64,000 nt of DNA from Solobacterium sp. Lineage in GTDB: Bacteria; Bacillota_I; Bacilli_A; Erysipelotrichales; Erysipelotrichaceae. How positions within the stretch are numbered: position 1 is the stretch's first letter; each line of letters starts with the position of its first letter. The stretch lies in NCBI GenBank assembly GCA_017432325.1, contig JAFRJJ010000069.1:1-64000 (forward strand), read 5' to 3'. A program made the position numbers and the translations under genes. Under the pieces are notes generated by a model. It searched no databases. It saw nothing but the letters and a program-made list of their open reading frames with translations, and had not been told where the DNA came from. Positions 23,620 through 32,528 of this stretch are shown one piece after another.

Positions 23620-26310
23620 ATGAGTGAAATAGATAACAATGTGTCGGAAAACGAACAGATGCCAGCTCCAGTCAAACCTACACGTAAACGGAGACCAAGG
23701 AAGATCAACGATCAGGCAGCTGATCAGAATACAGAAGACGCGGAAAAAACAGTGAAGCGCACCCGCAGAAGAAAGACCGACGCGGCAGCGGAAAACACTG
23801 ACCAGGAACAGGCAGAAAAAGCGCCTGTCAAGCGTACCCGCAGAAAGAAAACGGAAGAACAGGCGGATACAGAAGGCAGTAAGCCTGCTGAAAAGCCAGT
23901 GAGACGCACGCGGAGAAAGAAAACGGAAGAATCGGCTGAAACATCTGCTGTGGAAGCAGCTGATGCTGAGCAGGCTGCAGTCAGGAAACCTCGCAGAAGA
24001 AGATCAGCTGAAACTGAGACGGATGCTGTTAAAAAGCCTCCTGTCAGAAGGATCAGAAGGAAGAAAACTGAGGCAGTTGAAGAAGCTGTTCCTGATTCTG
24101 AGCCGGCGGTTCCGGCTGAAGCAGAACAGCTTAATGAGACAGAGCCTTCCGCAGCAGAAAACGGAGCGGTTCTGGCTTTTGGCATGCCTGAAACAGTCAA
24201 TGCCGAACCTGTCAGGGAAATGCCCGGAGAAGGTGAAGAACTTCCTTCCAGATATGAAACACCTGAGTATCAGGCATTCCTGAAAACACAGTTCCCGGAA
24301 GAGAACCCGGTAATGGATATCGTTCCAGGTGAAGAACAGAGCGAACGCACCGTGCCTGAAGAACCGGCTGATACTGAAGCTGTACCTGAGGAAGTGCCTG
24401 CTGAAGAAAACAGACAGACAGCAGAACCGGAAGTGATCCCGTTTACTGCTGAACCGGTTTCTGAAGAGAATATCCCTGAGCGTGCGATGCCGGAAGCAGC
24501 ATCCGTACCGGCTGAGGAAAAAAGCAAAGAGACCGCTGAAGAAAGCACTGAACCGGAAACTTTTGAAGAAACAGCCGAAGAACCTGTGATCACTGCAGAG
24601 GAACAGCCTGAAGCTGAACCGGAAGTGATTCCGATCACGGCAGAAGCAGTTCCCGAAGAGAATATTCCTGAGCGTGCAATGCCGGAAGAAACAGAAAAAC
24701 AGGAAGAAAAAGAAGAAGCATCTGAAGAAAACACAGAACCGGAAGCTCCTGAAGCAGCAGATGAAGAACCTGTAATCACTGCGGAAGAGGAACCGGAAAC
24801 TGAAACACCGGCTGAAGCAGAGCCGGAGAAAACAGTTGAGGAAACTGAAGAAAGCACTGAACCGGAAGTTCCCGGGGAAACAGCTGAAGAACCTGCGGTA
24901 CCTGCGGACGTACAGCCTGAAGAAAAAACTGCTGAACCGGAACCTGTTCCGGATGAGCCTGAGCGAACTGTTTCTGAAGAGGGTGAAGAACTTCCTTCCA
25001 GGTATGATACTCCTGAGTATCAGGCATTCCTGAAGGAACAGGAAAAAGAAGACCAGCCTGCGGAGACAGAAATCAATGCTGAAGAAGGCATTGAACGGAC
25101 AGTTCCTGAAGAAACAGCAGAAGCCGGCCAGGATATTCCCAAACAGGCTGAAGAAGGAAATGAAGAACTTCCTTCCAGGTATGATACTCCTGAATACCAG
25201 GCATTCCTGAAAGAGCAGGAAAAAGAAGAGATCCCGTTTACGGACAGCGAATTTCCTCCTGAGGAAAGCGGTGAGCGGAGCGTTCCGGAAGGATCTGAAG
25301 AAAAGGATCCGGGACCGCGCAGAAAGCGTATTGCGGAACAGAACCGGAGAAAAAAGAAGAAGTCCAAGAAGAAGGAAAAATACGTCAGTAAGCTTGAACG
25401 TGGCATCGTGGAAGAAAAACCCGTGCCTGTTCAGGAACCTGAAACGGAAACACCTGCAGAAGTGCGTGAGGAACCGGAGGTCATTCCGTTTGTCATTCCT
25501 AAGAATGAAGAACCCGAAGAGATCCCGTTCGTCAATCCGAGGGATGAGGAACAGCAGGCAGAGGCGATCCCGTTCCTGTCTGAACTGAAGCCTGAAGAAC
25601 CGGCGGAAGGGGAAGCGGAACGCACCAGAAGCATATCCCTGTCATCGATCGAAGCGGAAGCTTCTGAACCGATCCCGGAGCCCTCTGTTTCCTTTGAGGA
25701 ACTGAAGTACAAAAGGAATCCGCTGATCAAGAGGATCAGTGATCCGAACGGCTGCATGGCCAATGTCACGGAACAGACTTCCAGAAGCGCAATGTCCATT
25801 CTCATGGGACTGCTGCTGAAATGGGGTTTCAGCTGTGTCATGTATGTTGCGTATGTCGCAAATGTGCTGAATAAAGATGCGTTCAGCTACGCGAGAATGG
25901 TATTTACGGATGCCTCATGGCTCTGGTTCAGACTTGTGATGATCTGCATCGCTGCGGAACTGATCACGCTGCTGCCGGCAAAACTGATCTGCCGCGGCAA
26001 TCGGAAAGCCGGTGCAGGAAAGATCATGACGGTCATGCTGGAGGCAGATTTCAGCCCGCTGCTGTTTATGGCAGGCGGCGCGCTGCTGTTTGTCAATACC
26101 GCTGCCGGCATTGCGGTGACTGCTGTGGCTGCCGGATATGAACTGCTGATGAGGGTCAAGGCGCTGGAGATCGCGACTGAATGCAGAAAGATACCTGCTC
26201 TCATTGCTTCACTGCTGTTCTTCTGTGTGCTTGCAGCACTCGGTTATTACGGTCTGAAGTACCTGGGCGGTGACCTGATCAAGATCTATTCGGTCATTTC
26301 CGGAAAATAA
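23620..26310 (+). CDS. Large repeat-rich protein with a C-terminal membrane domain
   Basis: An 896-residue protein I do not recognise. Residues ~18-155 hold six copies of a basic motif (RTRRRKT type) spaced 20-30 residues apart. Residues ~160-640 are Glu/Pro-rich with repeated units: ELPSRYxTPEYQAFLK three times (near 206, 456 and 515), EPEVIP..A..SEENIPERAMPE twice, and ERTVPE variants. A second basic patch is near 565-590. Residues ~725-896 form four or five membrane helices. There is no N-terminal signal, so the repeats probably lie in the cytoplasm, where the basic motifs could bind nucleic acid. It is a single-gene unit with a terminator after it. Confidence 0.75.
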   Translation: MSEIDNNVSENEQMPAPVKPTRKRRPRKINDQAADQNTEDAEKTVKRTRRRKTDAAAENTDQEQAEKAPVKRTRRKKTEEQADTEGSKPAEKPVRRTRRKKTEESAETSAVEAADAEQAAVRKPRRRRSAETETDAVKKPPVRRIRRKKTEAVEEAVPDSEPAVPAEAEQLNETEPSAAENGAVLAFGMPETVNAEPVREMPGEGEELPSRYETPEYQAFLKTQFPEENPVMDIVPGEEQSERTVPEEPADTEAVPEEVPAEENRQTAEPEVIPFTAEPVSEENIPERAMPEAASVPAEEKSKETAEESTEPETFEETAEEPVITAEEQPEAEPEVIPITAEAVPEENIPERAMPEETEKQEEKEEASEENTEPEAPEAADEEPVITAEEEPETETPAEAEPEKTVEETEESTEPEVPGETAEEPAVPADVQPEEKTAEPEPVPDEPERTVSEEGEELPSRYDTPEYQAFLKEQEKEDQPAETEINAEEGIERTVPEETAEAGQDIPKQAEEGNEELPSRYDTPEYQAFLKEQEKEEIPFTDSEFPPEESGERSVPEGSEEKDPGPRRKRIAEQNRRKKKKSKKKEKYVSKLERGIVEEKPVPVQEPETETPAEVREEPEVIPFVIPKNEEPEEIPFVNPRDEEQQAEAIPFLSELKPEEPAEGEAERTRSISLSSIEAEASEPIPEPSVSFEELKYKRNPLIKRISDPNGCMANVTEQTSRSAMSILMGLLLKWGFSCVMYVAYVANVLNKDAFSYARMVFTDASWLWFRLVMICIAAELITLLPAKLICRGNRKAGAGKIMTVMLEADFSPLLFMAGGALLFVNTAAGIAVTAVAAGYELLMRVKALEIATECRKIPALIASLLFFCVLAALGYYGLKYLGGDLIKIYSVISGK
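24232..25227 (+). repeat. Three dispersed in-frame copies encoding ELPSRYxTPEYQAFLK
   Basis: Copies at 24232-24285, 24982-25050 and 25159-25227 encode nearly the same peptide. The last two are almost identical in DNA and extend to EQEKE. They look like docking sites for a partner protein. Confidence 0.8.
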
Positions 26311-26314
26311 ATCC

Positions 26315-26345
26315 AATGGGAACAGAGCAAATCTGTTCCCATTTT
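26315..26345 (+). terminator. Terminator after the repeat protein gene
   Basis: AATGGGAACAGA and TCTGTTCCCATT form a 12-bp stem followed by TT and a C/T-rich run. Confidence 0.85.
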
Positions 26346-26358
26346 CTTCTTCAGGTAC

Positions 26359-26364
26359 TATAAT
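26359..26364 (+). promoter_or_regulatory. -10 box of the ribU riboswitch transcript
   Basis: A perfect TATAAT lies just before the riboswitch. The -35 (TTCCCA at 26336-26341, 17-base spacer) is weak and overlaps the preceding terminator. Confidence 0.6.
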
Positions 26365-26376
26365 ACAAACGATAAA

Positions 26377-26483
26377 ACTCAGGGCTGGGTGAAATTCCCG
26401 ACCGGCGGTAAACCCCGCGAACTGTTTCGGCAGAACGAACCGGTGAGATTCCGGTGGCGACAGTAAAGTCTGGATGGAAGAGT
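26377..26483 (+). promoter_or_regulatory. FMN riboswitch (RFN element)
   Basis: The hallmark GGGTGAAATTCCCGACCGGCGGT region is present, with GGTGAGATTCCGGTGGCGACAG and AGTCTGGATG further on. The closing stem P1 pairs ACTC (26377) with GAGT (26480). With FMN bound it should favour the downstream terminator and switch off ribU. Confidence 0.95.
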
Positions 26484-26513
26484 ATTTTATTCTTTACATG
26501 TATCTTTTTCCCC

Positions 26514-26542
26514 GAGGTTTTTATCATTAAACCTCTTTTTTT
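26514..26542 (+). terminator. Riboswitch-controlled terminator before ribU
   Basis: GAGGTTT and AAACCTC pair and are followed by seven T bases, 20 bases before the ribU start. Confidence 0.85.
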
Positions 26543-26562
26543 GAGGTAATGGAGGAAAACCT

Positions 26563-27171
26563 ATGACAACTTCAACTACAGAACGTTCCAACATCCATGT
26601 TTTAGCCAAGATCGCAATTCTCGGTGCGATCGCATTTGTCCTGATGATGGTAGAATTCCCGGTCCCGTTCATCGCTCCGCCGTTCTACAAGATGGACTTC
26701 AGTGAACTTCCCGTACTGCTCGGCGGCTTTGCGCTTGGTCCGATGGCTGCTGTCGGGATCGAAGCGCTGAAGATCGTCCTGAACCTTCTGTTCCAGGGGA
26801 CATCCACCGCTTATGTCGGAGAACTGGCAAATTTCCTGATCGGCATCTCACTGTCTGTTCCGGCTGCCATGATCTACAGTGCCAATAAGTCAAAGAACAG
26901 CGCGATCAGAGGTATGGTGATCGGATCCGTTACGATGGCGGTCGTCGGCGTGCTGCTGAACTATATTGTCCTGCTGCCGGCTTACAGCTTCTTCTATCAC
27001 CTGCCGATCGATACGATCGTCGCAATGGGCGGAAAGATCTTCCCGTTTGTTACGAACAAGCTGACATTCGTCATCGCGTGTGTTACACCGTTCAATCTCC
27101 TGAAGGGGATCATGATCTCGGTGATCACCGCATTGATCTACAAAAGAGTGTCACCTGTACTTCACAGATAG
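26563..27171 (+). CDS. ribU: Riboflavin ECF transporter S component
   Basis: A 202-residue membrane protein with about six helices, the substrate-binding subunit of a group II ECF transporter that takes up riboflavin with the shared EcfA/A'/T module encoded elsewhere. The region around FYKMDFSELPVLLGGFALGP is typical of RibU. The FMN riboswitch directly upstream fixes the substrate. GGAGG precedes the ATG. Confidence 0.95.
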   Translation: MTTSTTERSNIHVLAKIAILGAIAFVLMMVEFPVPFIAPPFYKMDFSELPVLLGGFALGPMAAVGIEALKIVLNLLFQGTSTAYVGELANFLIGISLSVPAAMIYSANKSKNSAIRGMVIGSVTMAVVGVLLNYIVLLPAYSFFYHLPIDTIVAMGGKIFPFVTNKLTFVIACVTPFNLLKGIMISVITALIYKRVSPVLHR

Positions 27172-27177
27172 TCACAG

Positions 27178-27201
27178 CCTGCAAGAGATTGCAGGTTTTT
27201 T
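27178..27201 (+). terminator. Terminator after ribU
   Basis: CCTGCAA and TTGCAGG pair around GAGA and are followed by six T bases. Confidence 0.85.
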
Positions 27202-27210
27202 AAACATTCG

Positions 27211-27238
27211 TTGGTTTGTACTTTACTTATGTTATAAT
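27211..27238 (+). promoter_or_regulatory. Promoter of the tail-anchored protein, cmk, der, gpsA cluster
   Basis: TTGGTT (27211-27216) and an extended -10 TGtTATAAT (-10 at 27233-27238) with a 16-base spacer. Confidence 0.7.
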
Positions 27239-27274
27239 TTTGTGGTACTTAATGCGTTAAAAGGAGTTTTGTCT

Positions 27275-28372
27275 ATGGAGTATTCACGTACAAAGAAATA
27301 TGAAGAACTGAGAAATCATATGCAGAATGATGTGGATGATACATTATCCACGGAAGATCTTTCTGTATTTCAGCAGCGACTGAACAGGATGGATCCTGTT
27401 AATTTCGAAGCTCCGATGGAATATACAGGTTCCAGGAACTATGATCCGGTCCATGCGAAAAATGATGTGCCTTACACACAGCCCGAACCTGCACGCAAAC
27501 CTGCGCAGCAGGCTTTTGAAGCGCCCAGGGCGGCTGCCGGTTCCAGACAGTACCGCGACCAGGTCGATCTGAATGATCATGTTCTGCACAGCAGAAATGA
27601 AAATGATACTTCGAATCTTCTGGATAACGATTATATGAATGAGTATATCCGTGAAGTCAAGCAGTACAACATCGACCAGGGCAACGCGCTGACGCAGGAT
27701 ACCGAACTGAATGTCCTGAAGTCTCTGAAGGGCGATAACATGTCATCACGCCGTCCTTATTCGGATGATGCTTTTACTTCAGTCAAAGGCTCCCAGCGCA
27801 GAGCGATGGAACAGGATTCCATGGTAAGACCGATGGGTCCGGTTTCCCAGCCGAAACAGCAAACAGCTCCGATCAGCCAGGTGAATACTCAGCAGGATGT
27901 CGACATCCCGTTCATCAAATCAGATACATCATCCAATATTGACCTCGAGGATGATTATCTGTTCGAAAAGCCGGAAACTCTGAAAAAACGCGAAACAACC
28001 AAGATGGATACTGTCGGCGGTACGACGATCGGCGGCGTGACCATGACAAAGGCAGATATCGCTGCGCAGGTACAGAGCCTGATCAGCGCAGAAGACGACT
28101 CCATGGAACTGCCTGACTTCCTTGACGGATCGGAAACGAATACATATTCCGATGTCCCGGTCAATACAAAGACACAGCAGCAGCTGATCCAGGAAACGAC
28201 ACAGATGCGCGCGCAGCTGGATAACTATGAAGAAAACCTGAATGACGTCAACGATCAGATGAGCCGTACCAACAGGGTGCTCAACTTCGTACTGATCGTT
28301 CTGATCATCGCGCTGGGTGCAGGTCTGGCTGTAGTGCTTTACTGGATTCTGATGGCAAAGGGGATTCTCTGA
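27275..28372 (+). CDS. Tail-anchored low-complexity protein of unknown function
   Basis: A 365-residue protein with no N-terminal signal. Residues 1-320 are polar and largely disordered, with Gln, Asn, Asp and Thr runs and repeated SR.Y patches (GSRNYD, GSRQYRD, SSRRPYSD). A coiled-coil stretch (~305-335) precedes a single hydrophobic helix (VLNFVLIVLIIALGAGLAVVLYWILM) at the very end, so it is probably held in the membrane by its C-terminus. AAGGAG precedes the ATG at 27275. Its stop overlaps the cmk start. I do not recognise the family; a scaffold or division role is only a guess from layout. Confidence 0.72.
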   Translation: MEYSRTKKYEELRNHMQNDVDDTLSTEDLSVFQQRLNRMDPVNFEAPMEYTGSRNYDPVHAKNDVPYTQPEPARKPAQQAFEAPRAAAGSRQYRDQVDLNDHVLHSRNENDTSNLLDNDYMNEYIREVKQYNIDQGNALTQDTELNVLKSLKGDNMSSRRPYSDDAFTSVKGSQRRAMEQDSMVRPMGPVSQPKQQTAPISQVNTQQDVDIPFIKSDTSSNIDLEDDYLFEKPETLKKRETTKMDTVGGTTIGGVTMTKADIAAQVQSLISAEDDSMELPDFLDGSETNTYSDVPVNTKTQQQLIQETTQMRAQLDNYEENLNDVNDQMSRTNRVLNFVLIVLIIALGAGLAVVLYWILMAKGIL

Positions 28373-29037
28373 TGAAAAAGATCAATATTGCAATGGACGG
28401 ACCGAGTGCTGCCGGTAAAAGCACGGTCGCTGATATACTTGCCGAAAAACTCGGCTACATTCACCTGGATACAGGCGCGATGTACCGCTGTGTTGCCCTG
28501 AAGGCACTGAGGGAAGGAATTGCCCTGGATGACGCGGATGCTCTGAAGGAAATGCTTTCCCGTACCGATATCCGCCAGGACACGGAAAAACACTTCTATC
28601 TTGACGGAGAAGATGTTTCAAAAGCGATCCGTGAAGATCATATCTCCATGGCAACAAGCGACGTATCCAAAGTCGGCGTTGTTCGTGAGGATCTGGTAAG
28701 ACGCCAGCAGAAGCTTGCCGAGGAAAAGGGTTATATCGTAGACGGCAGGGATATCGGAACTGTCGTTCTGAAGGATGCTGAGGTAAAGATCTACCTCACA
28801 GCATCCGCGCATGCAAGAGCACTGCGCAGACTGAAGCAGAATCAGGAAAACGGGATCAGTACATCTGATCTGGAGACGATTGAAAAAGAAATCGAAGCCA
28901 GGGATTACCAGGATATGCACAGGGAGATCTCGCCGCTCACAAAGGCAGAAGATGCCATTGAGATCGACAGCTCTGATCTGACGATCGACGAGGTCGTGGA
29001 TCGTGCATATGCACTGGCTGCGAAATTTCTGGAATAG
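28372..29037 (+). CDS. cmk: Cytidylate kinase
   Basis: A 221-residue kinase that phosphorylates CMP and dCMP with ATP. The P-loop GPSAAGKST (10-18) is visible, with HLDTGAMYR, the DGRDIGTVV motif and the lid region RALRR. Length is normal. It starts one base inside the preceding stop (TGATG) and is followed by der after 11 bases, the common Firmicute cmk-der pairing. Confidence 0.95.
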   Translation: MKKINIAMDGPSAAGKSTVADILAEKLGYIHLDTGAMYRCVALKALREGIALDDADALKEMLSRTDIRQDTEKHFYLDGEDVSKAIREDHISMATSDVSKVGVVREDLVRRQQKLAEEKGYIVDGRDIGTVVLKDAEVKIYLTASAHARALRRLKQNQENGISTSDLETIEKEIEARDYQDMHREISPLTKAEDAIEIDSSDLTIDEVVDRAYALAAKFLE

Positions 29038-29048
29038 GAGGAATCCTG

Positions 29049-30362
29049 ATGAAAAAAGGAGTCATTGCGATCGTTGGCCGCCCGAATGTGGGCAAGTCAA
29101 CGATTTTTAACAGACTTACGGGAGAACGGATCGCCATCGTTGAGGATACCCCGGGCGTAACCAGGGACCGTATCTATTCCACAGCTGTATGGCAGGGCAG
29201 AACGTTCCATCTGATCGATACGGGCGGGATCCAGCTTGAAGACCAGCCGTATCAGGAAGAGATCAGGGCACAGGTGCAGATCGCGATGTCCGAAGCGGAC
29301 GTCATCCTGTTCCTGACTTCCGTCAAGAACGGTGTAACGGAAGACGACCGCTATATCGCGGGTATCCTGCAGAGACAGGACAAACCGGTCGTGCTTGCGG
29401 TCAACATGGTGGATGATGAAACAAAAGCCATGAATATCTATGAATTCTATGAACTGGGTGTCGGGGATCCGATCGCGTGCAGCGGGATCCACGGCGTCGG
29501 TACAGGTGATATTCTGGATGCCTGCATTGCGCTTCTGCCGGAAGAAACACCGGAAGAGGAAAGTGATGCCATCAGGATCGCCGTTATCGGCGAACCGAAT
29601 GTCGGTAAGTCATCACTGGTCAACGCGATCCTGAACCAGGACCGCGCTATTGTTTCCAATGAACAGGGAACGACCAGGGATGCGGTAGACACGCCGTTCA
29701 GATTTGAAGGCAGGGATTATGTCATCGTAGATACAGCAGGCATCAGAAAACGCGGACGTGTCTATGAATCCGTTGAAAAGTATTCGGTACTCAGGGCTAT
29801 GGCCGCAATTGAGAAATGCGACGCTGCGCTGTTTGTGATCGACGGGGAAAAGGGTATCCGTGAACAGGACAAGCATATTGCCGGATACGCGAGTGAAGGC
29901 GGCAAACCTGTGATCATCGTAGTCAATAAATGGGACGCCGTTGAAAAAGACGAACGTACCATGAATGAGTTCACGCAGAGGATCCGTACGGAATTTGCGT
30001 ACCTCTCATACGCACCGATCGTATTTGTTTCCGCGAAAACAAGACAGCGCGTCAACTCGATCATCCCGGAAGTTGACAGAGTAGTGGAAAATGCCCGCAG
30101 GAGGATCCCGACGAATGTGCTGAACGAGGTGATCGCCGATACGCAGATCACAACACCCGCGCCGGCACGCAACGGCAAGCGTTTCCGCATCTATTACGCT
30201 ACGCAGGTCTCGGTACAGCCTCCGACATTCGTACTGTCCTGCAACGATCCGAAACTGATGCATTTCACTTATGAGCGTTTTATTGAGAATCAGCTGAGGC
30301 AGGCATTTGATTTTGAAGGTACGCCGATCAAGCTGATCACAAGAAAGAAGATCACGGAATGA
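29049..30362 (+). CDS. der: Double-domain ribosome assembly GTPase Der
   Basis: A 437-residue GTPase needed for 50S ribosome assembly. It has two tandem GTPase domains with P-loops GRPNVGKST (9-17) and GEPNVGKSS (181-189), NMVDD- and NKWD-type G4 motifs, and a C-terminal KH-like domain. GGAGG lies before the ATG. The stop overlaps the gpsA start by four bases. Confidence 0.96.
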   Translation: MKKGVIAIVGRPNVGKSTIFNRLTGERIAIVEDTPGVTRDRIYSTAVWQGRTFHLIDTGGIQLEDQPYQEEIRAQVQIAMSEADVILFLTSVKNGVTEDDRYIAGILQRQDKPVVLAVNMVDDETKAMNIYEFYELGVGDPIACSGIHGVGTGDILDACIALLPEETPEEESDAIRIAVIGEPNVGKSSLVNAILNQDRAIVSNEQGTTRDAVDTPFRFEGRDYVIVDTAGIRKRGRVYESVEKYSVLRAMAAIEKCDAALFVIDGEKGIREQDKHIAGYASEGGKPVIIVVNKWDAVEKDERTMNEFTQRIRTEFAYLSYAPIVFVSAKTRQRVNSIIPEVDRVVENARRRIPTNVLNEVIADTQITTPAPARNGKRFRIYYATQVSVQPPTFVLSCNDPKLMHFTYERFIENQLRQAFDFEGTPIKLITRKKITE

Positions 30363-31354
30363 AAACGGTAATTCTCGGAACAGGCAGCTGGGGAACAGCA
30401 TTATGCCAGGTGCTGACCGACAACGGTCAGGACGCTGTGATGTGGGGTATCGATCAGAAGGAAGTCGATGACATCAATCTGAATCACCGCAACAGCAAAT
30501 ACTTTGATGCCCCGGTATCGGAAAAGATCAGGGCATACAATGATATCAAGGTCGTATCCGACGCGGATGTCATCCTGCTGGGCGTACCGACAAAAGCACT
30601 CGAGCCGGTGATCACGAATGCGGCAGGATACCTGACAAAGAAGGTCATCGTGATCAACGTGGCAAAGGGTTTCCACCCGGACACACATGAGCGGCTTTCC
30701 GATGTCATCCGGAGAGTCATGCCGGCTGACAAACTGGAAGCTGTCGTATCGCTCATCGGTCCTTCCCATGCGGAAGAGGTGATCGTGAGGATGCTGACGG
30801 CGGTCAATGCGGTCTCCGTCAATGAAGAAGCTGCCCGGACGATCCAGCATATGTTCTCCAATGATTATTTCCGTGTATACAGAAACACGGATGAGATCGG
30901 TGCTGAATCGGGTGTGGCGATCAAAAACATCATGGCGATCGCAAGCGGTATCCTGACCGGTGTCGGTGAGGGAGACAATGCAAAAGCAGCGCTGATGACC
31001 AGAGGTCTTGCCGAAATGACTAGATTTGGCATTGCCCTGGGCGGCAGAAAGGAAACATATCTCGGACTGGATGGGGTAGGTGACCTGATCGTCACCTGCA
31101 CATCGAGACATTCCAGAAACTTCCAGGCAGGTTATGAGATCGGACTGGAGAACGGCGCAGAGGATTTCCTGAAGCGCAACACCAAGACGGTCGAAGGCAT
31201 ATTTGCCTGCAGAGCTGTTCATGACGAAGCGCATGCCAGAGGCATTTCAATGCCGATCACCGATGAAGTATACGCGGTATTGTTTGAAAACAAGAAACCG
31301 ACGGATGCCATCCATGATCTGATGAACAGGGAACTGAAAGCTGAAAATCTGTGA
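30359..31354 (+). CDS. gpsA: Glycerol-3-phosphate dehydrogenase [NAD(P)+]
   Basis: A 331-residue enzyme that reduces dihydroxyacetone phosphate to sn-glycerol-3-phosphate for phospholipid synthesis. The Rossmann motif is GTGSWGTAL (7-15). The substrate region [13 protein letters not shown] and the C-terminal [12 protein letters not shown] are typical. It is translationally coupled to der and followed by a terminator. Confidence 0.95.
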   Translation: MKTVILGTGSWGTALCQVLTDNGQDAVMWGIDQKEVDDINLNHRNSKYFDAPVSEKIRAYNDIKVVSDADVILLGVPTKALEPVITNAAGYLTKKVIVINVAKGFHPDTHERLSDVIRRVMPADKLEAVVSLIGPSHAEEVIVRMLTAVNAVSVNEEAARTIQHMFSNDYFRVYRNTDEIGAESGVAIKNIMAIASGILTGVGEGDNAKAALMTRGLAEMTRFGIALGGRKETYLGLDGVGDLIVTCTSRHSRNFQAGYEIGLENGAEDFLKRNTKTVEGIFACRAVHDEAHARGISMPITDEVYAVLFENKKPTDAIHDLMNRELKAENL

Positions 31355-31355
31355 G

Positions 31356-31376
31356 AAGAGGCCTTGCGCCTCTTTT
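31356..31376 (+). terminator. Terminator after gpsA
   Basis: AAGAGGC and GCCTCTT pair and are followed by TT; the T-run is short. Confidence 0.7.
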
Positions 31377-31418
31377 CCGTTTTCAGAGAACATTCATGCA
31401 CAGTTCGCGGACTTGGTT

Positions 31419-31424
31419 TATGAT
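31419..31424 (+). promoter_or_regulatory. -10 box for a leaderless transcript
   Basis: TATGAT (31419-31424) puts the predicted transcription start at 31431, the A of the ATG. The -35 is weak. There is no Shine-Dalgarno sequence. Confidence 0.45.
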
Positions 31425-31430
31425 GAAGAT

Positions 31431-32450
31431 ATGAAACGCATACGCAGACTGATCAGACAGGCAGTCATGATGGTGATCATTTGTACGGCAGCACTGTTTG
31501 CTGTATTTGCCATGAGTCCCCAGACCGGGAAAGTGATCATTGAACTGGCCGGTCTTCTGACAAAGAAAACAGAAAACACAGCTGTATCGGAAACTGCTGA
31601 GGCAGCTGGGCAGGAAGAAAAGCCATCGGAGCCTGTACAGGTCGATGAATTCGATGAACTGTATTATCCGTATTACGGTCTGCTGAGCGATGAGCAGAAA
31701 CTGGTCTATCAGCAGGCATACAGGGAACTTCTATTGATGGATGCTGAGATCGAACCGGAAGTCACCGTCTCCGAGGAAGAGGTATCGGAAGCCGCCATGG
31801 CACTGCTGTATGACCATCCGGAACTTTTCTGGCTGGATACAGCATTCAGTTATCAGTACACGGAAGATCATGTATGCACAAAGCTCATCATGGAGTTCAA
31901 CAATACCGCAGAGCATATTGAAGAAGCGAAGAAACTGTTTGATCAGAGCGCGGATGCCATTATCAAAGAAGCCCTGAGCTGTTCAGGGGACTATGAAAAA
32001 GAGAAATATGTGCATGACGCGCTGCTGGACCTGGCAGGCTATGATACGGAAGCTTCCCTGAACCAGAGCGCATTCAGCGCGCTGGTATCACGTACAACAG
32101 TCTGCGCAGGCTATGCAAGGGCATTCCAGTACCTCATGACACGGCTGGGAATTCCCTGTTACTATGTCACCGGATACGCGGAAGGTGAGCATGCATGGAA
32201 TACCGTCATGCTGGACGGGGAGTTCTATAATGTCGATCTGACATGGGATGAGGGTTCCCTGACCGGATACGATTATTTCAATGTGCCGGACTCCCGTTTC
32301 CTTGAAACGCATCAAAGGACCGGCAGATCGCTGAAACTGCCCGCGTGCAACGGAACCGCGTATGCGTCTTTGCAGGACAGCATCAGGATCCCGGATATCT
32401 TCAGAAACCATGATATCCCCGAAGACGGGTTCAAACCGGGCGGGCACTGA
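31431..32450 (+). CDS. Membrane-anchored transglutaminase-like protein
   Basis: A 339-residue protein with an N-terminal membrane anchor (residues ~11-30) and a Glu/Ala-rich linker. Residues ~200-275 form a transglutaminase/protease-like core. The catalytic triad is visible: C225 in VCAGYA, H254 in EHAWN and D269 in VDLTWD. In bacteria such domains act as extracellular peptidases or crosslinking enzymes at the cell wall; which applies here is not known. The ATG at 31431 lies exactly seven bases behind a -10 box and has no ribosome binding site, so it may be leaderless. Confidence 0.8.
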   Translation: MKRIRRLIRQAVMMVIICTAALFAVFAMSPQTGKVIIELAGLLTKKTENTAVSETAEAAGQEEKPSEPVQVDEFDELYYPYYGLLSDEQKLVYQQAYRELLLMDAEIEPEVTVSEEEVSEAAMALLYDHPELFWLDTAFSYQYTEDHVCTKLIMEFNNTAEHIEEAKKLFDQSADAIIKEALSCSGDYEKEKYVHDALLDLAGYDTEASLNQSAFSALVSRTTVCAGYARAFQYLMTRLGIPCYYVTGYAEGEHAWNTVMLDGEFYNVDLTWDEGSLTGYDYFNVPDSRFLETHQRTGRSLKLPACNGTAYASLQDSIRIPDIFRNHDIPEDGFKPGGH

Positions 32451-32469
32451 ACATCAACGAGAATATTAC

Positions 32470-32497
32470 GGGTCCGTGAAGGATCTTATTCACGGTC
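32470..32497 (+). other. Intergenic hairpin without a T-run
   Basis: GGTCCGTGAA and TTCACGGTCC pair with one mismatch. No T-run follows, so it may be a weak terminator or an mRNA-processing structure before the flavoprotein gene. Confidence 0.4.
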
Positions 32498-32528
32498 CTG
32501 CAGATATTGAATACAGGAGGAACCGCAG

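Noticed and set aside
23740-24080. Basic repeat region considered as a separate histone-like gene
   Set aside because: The frame continues without stop into the Glu/Pro-rich and membrane parts, and no terminator or second start is present.
30401-31234. Reverse open frame opposite gpsA
   Set aside because: A mirror of a conserved enzyme gene with no start signal of its own.
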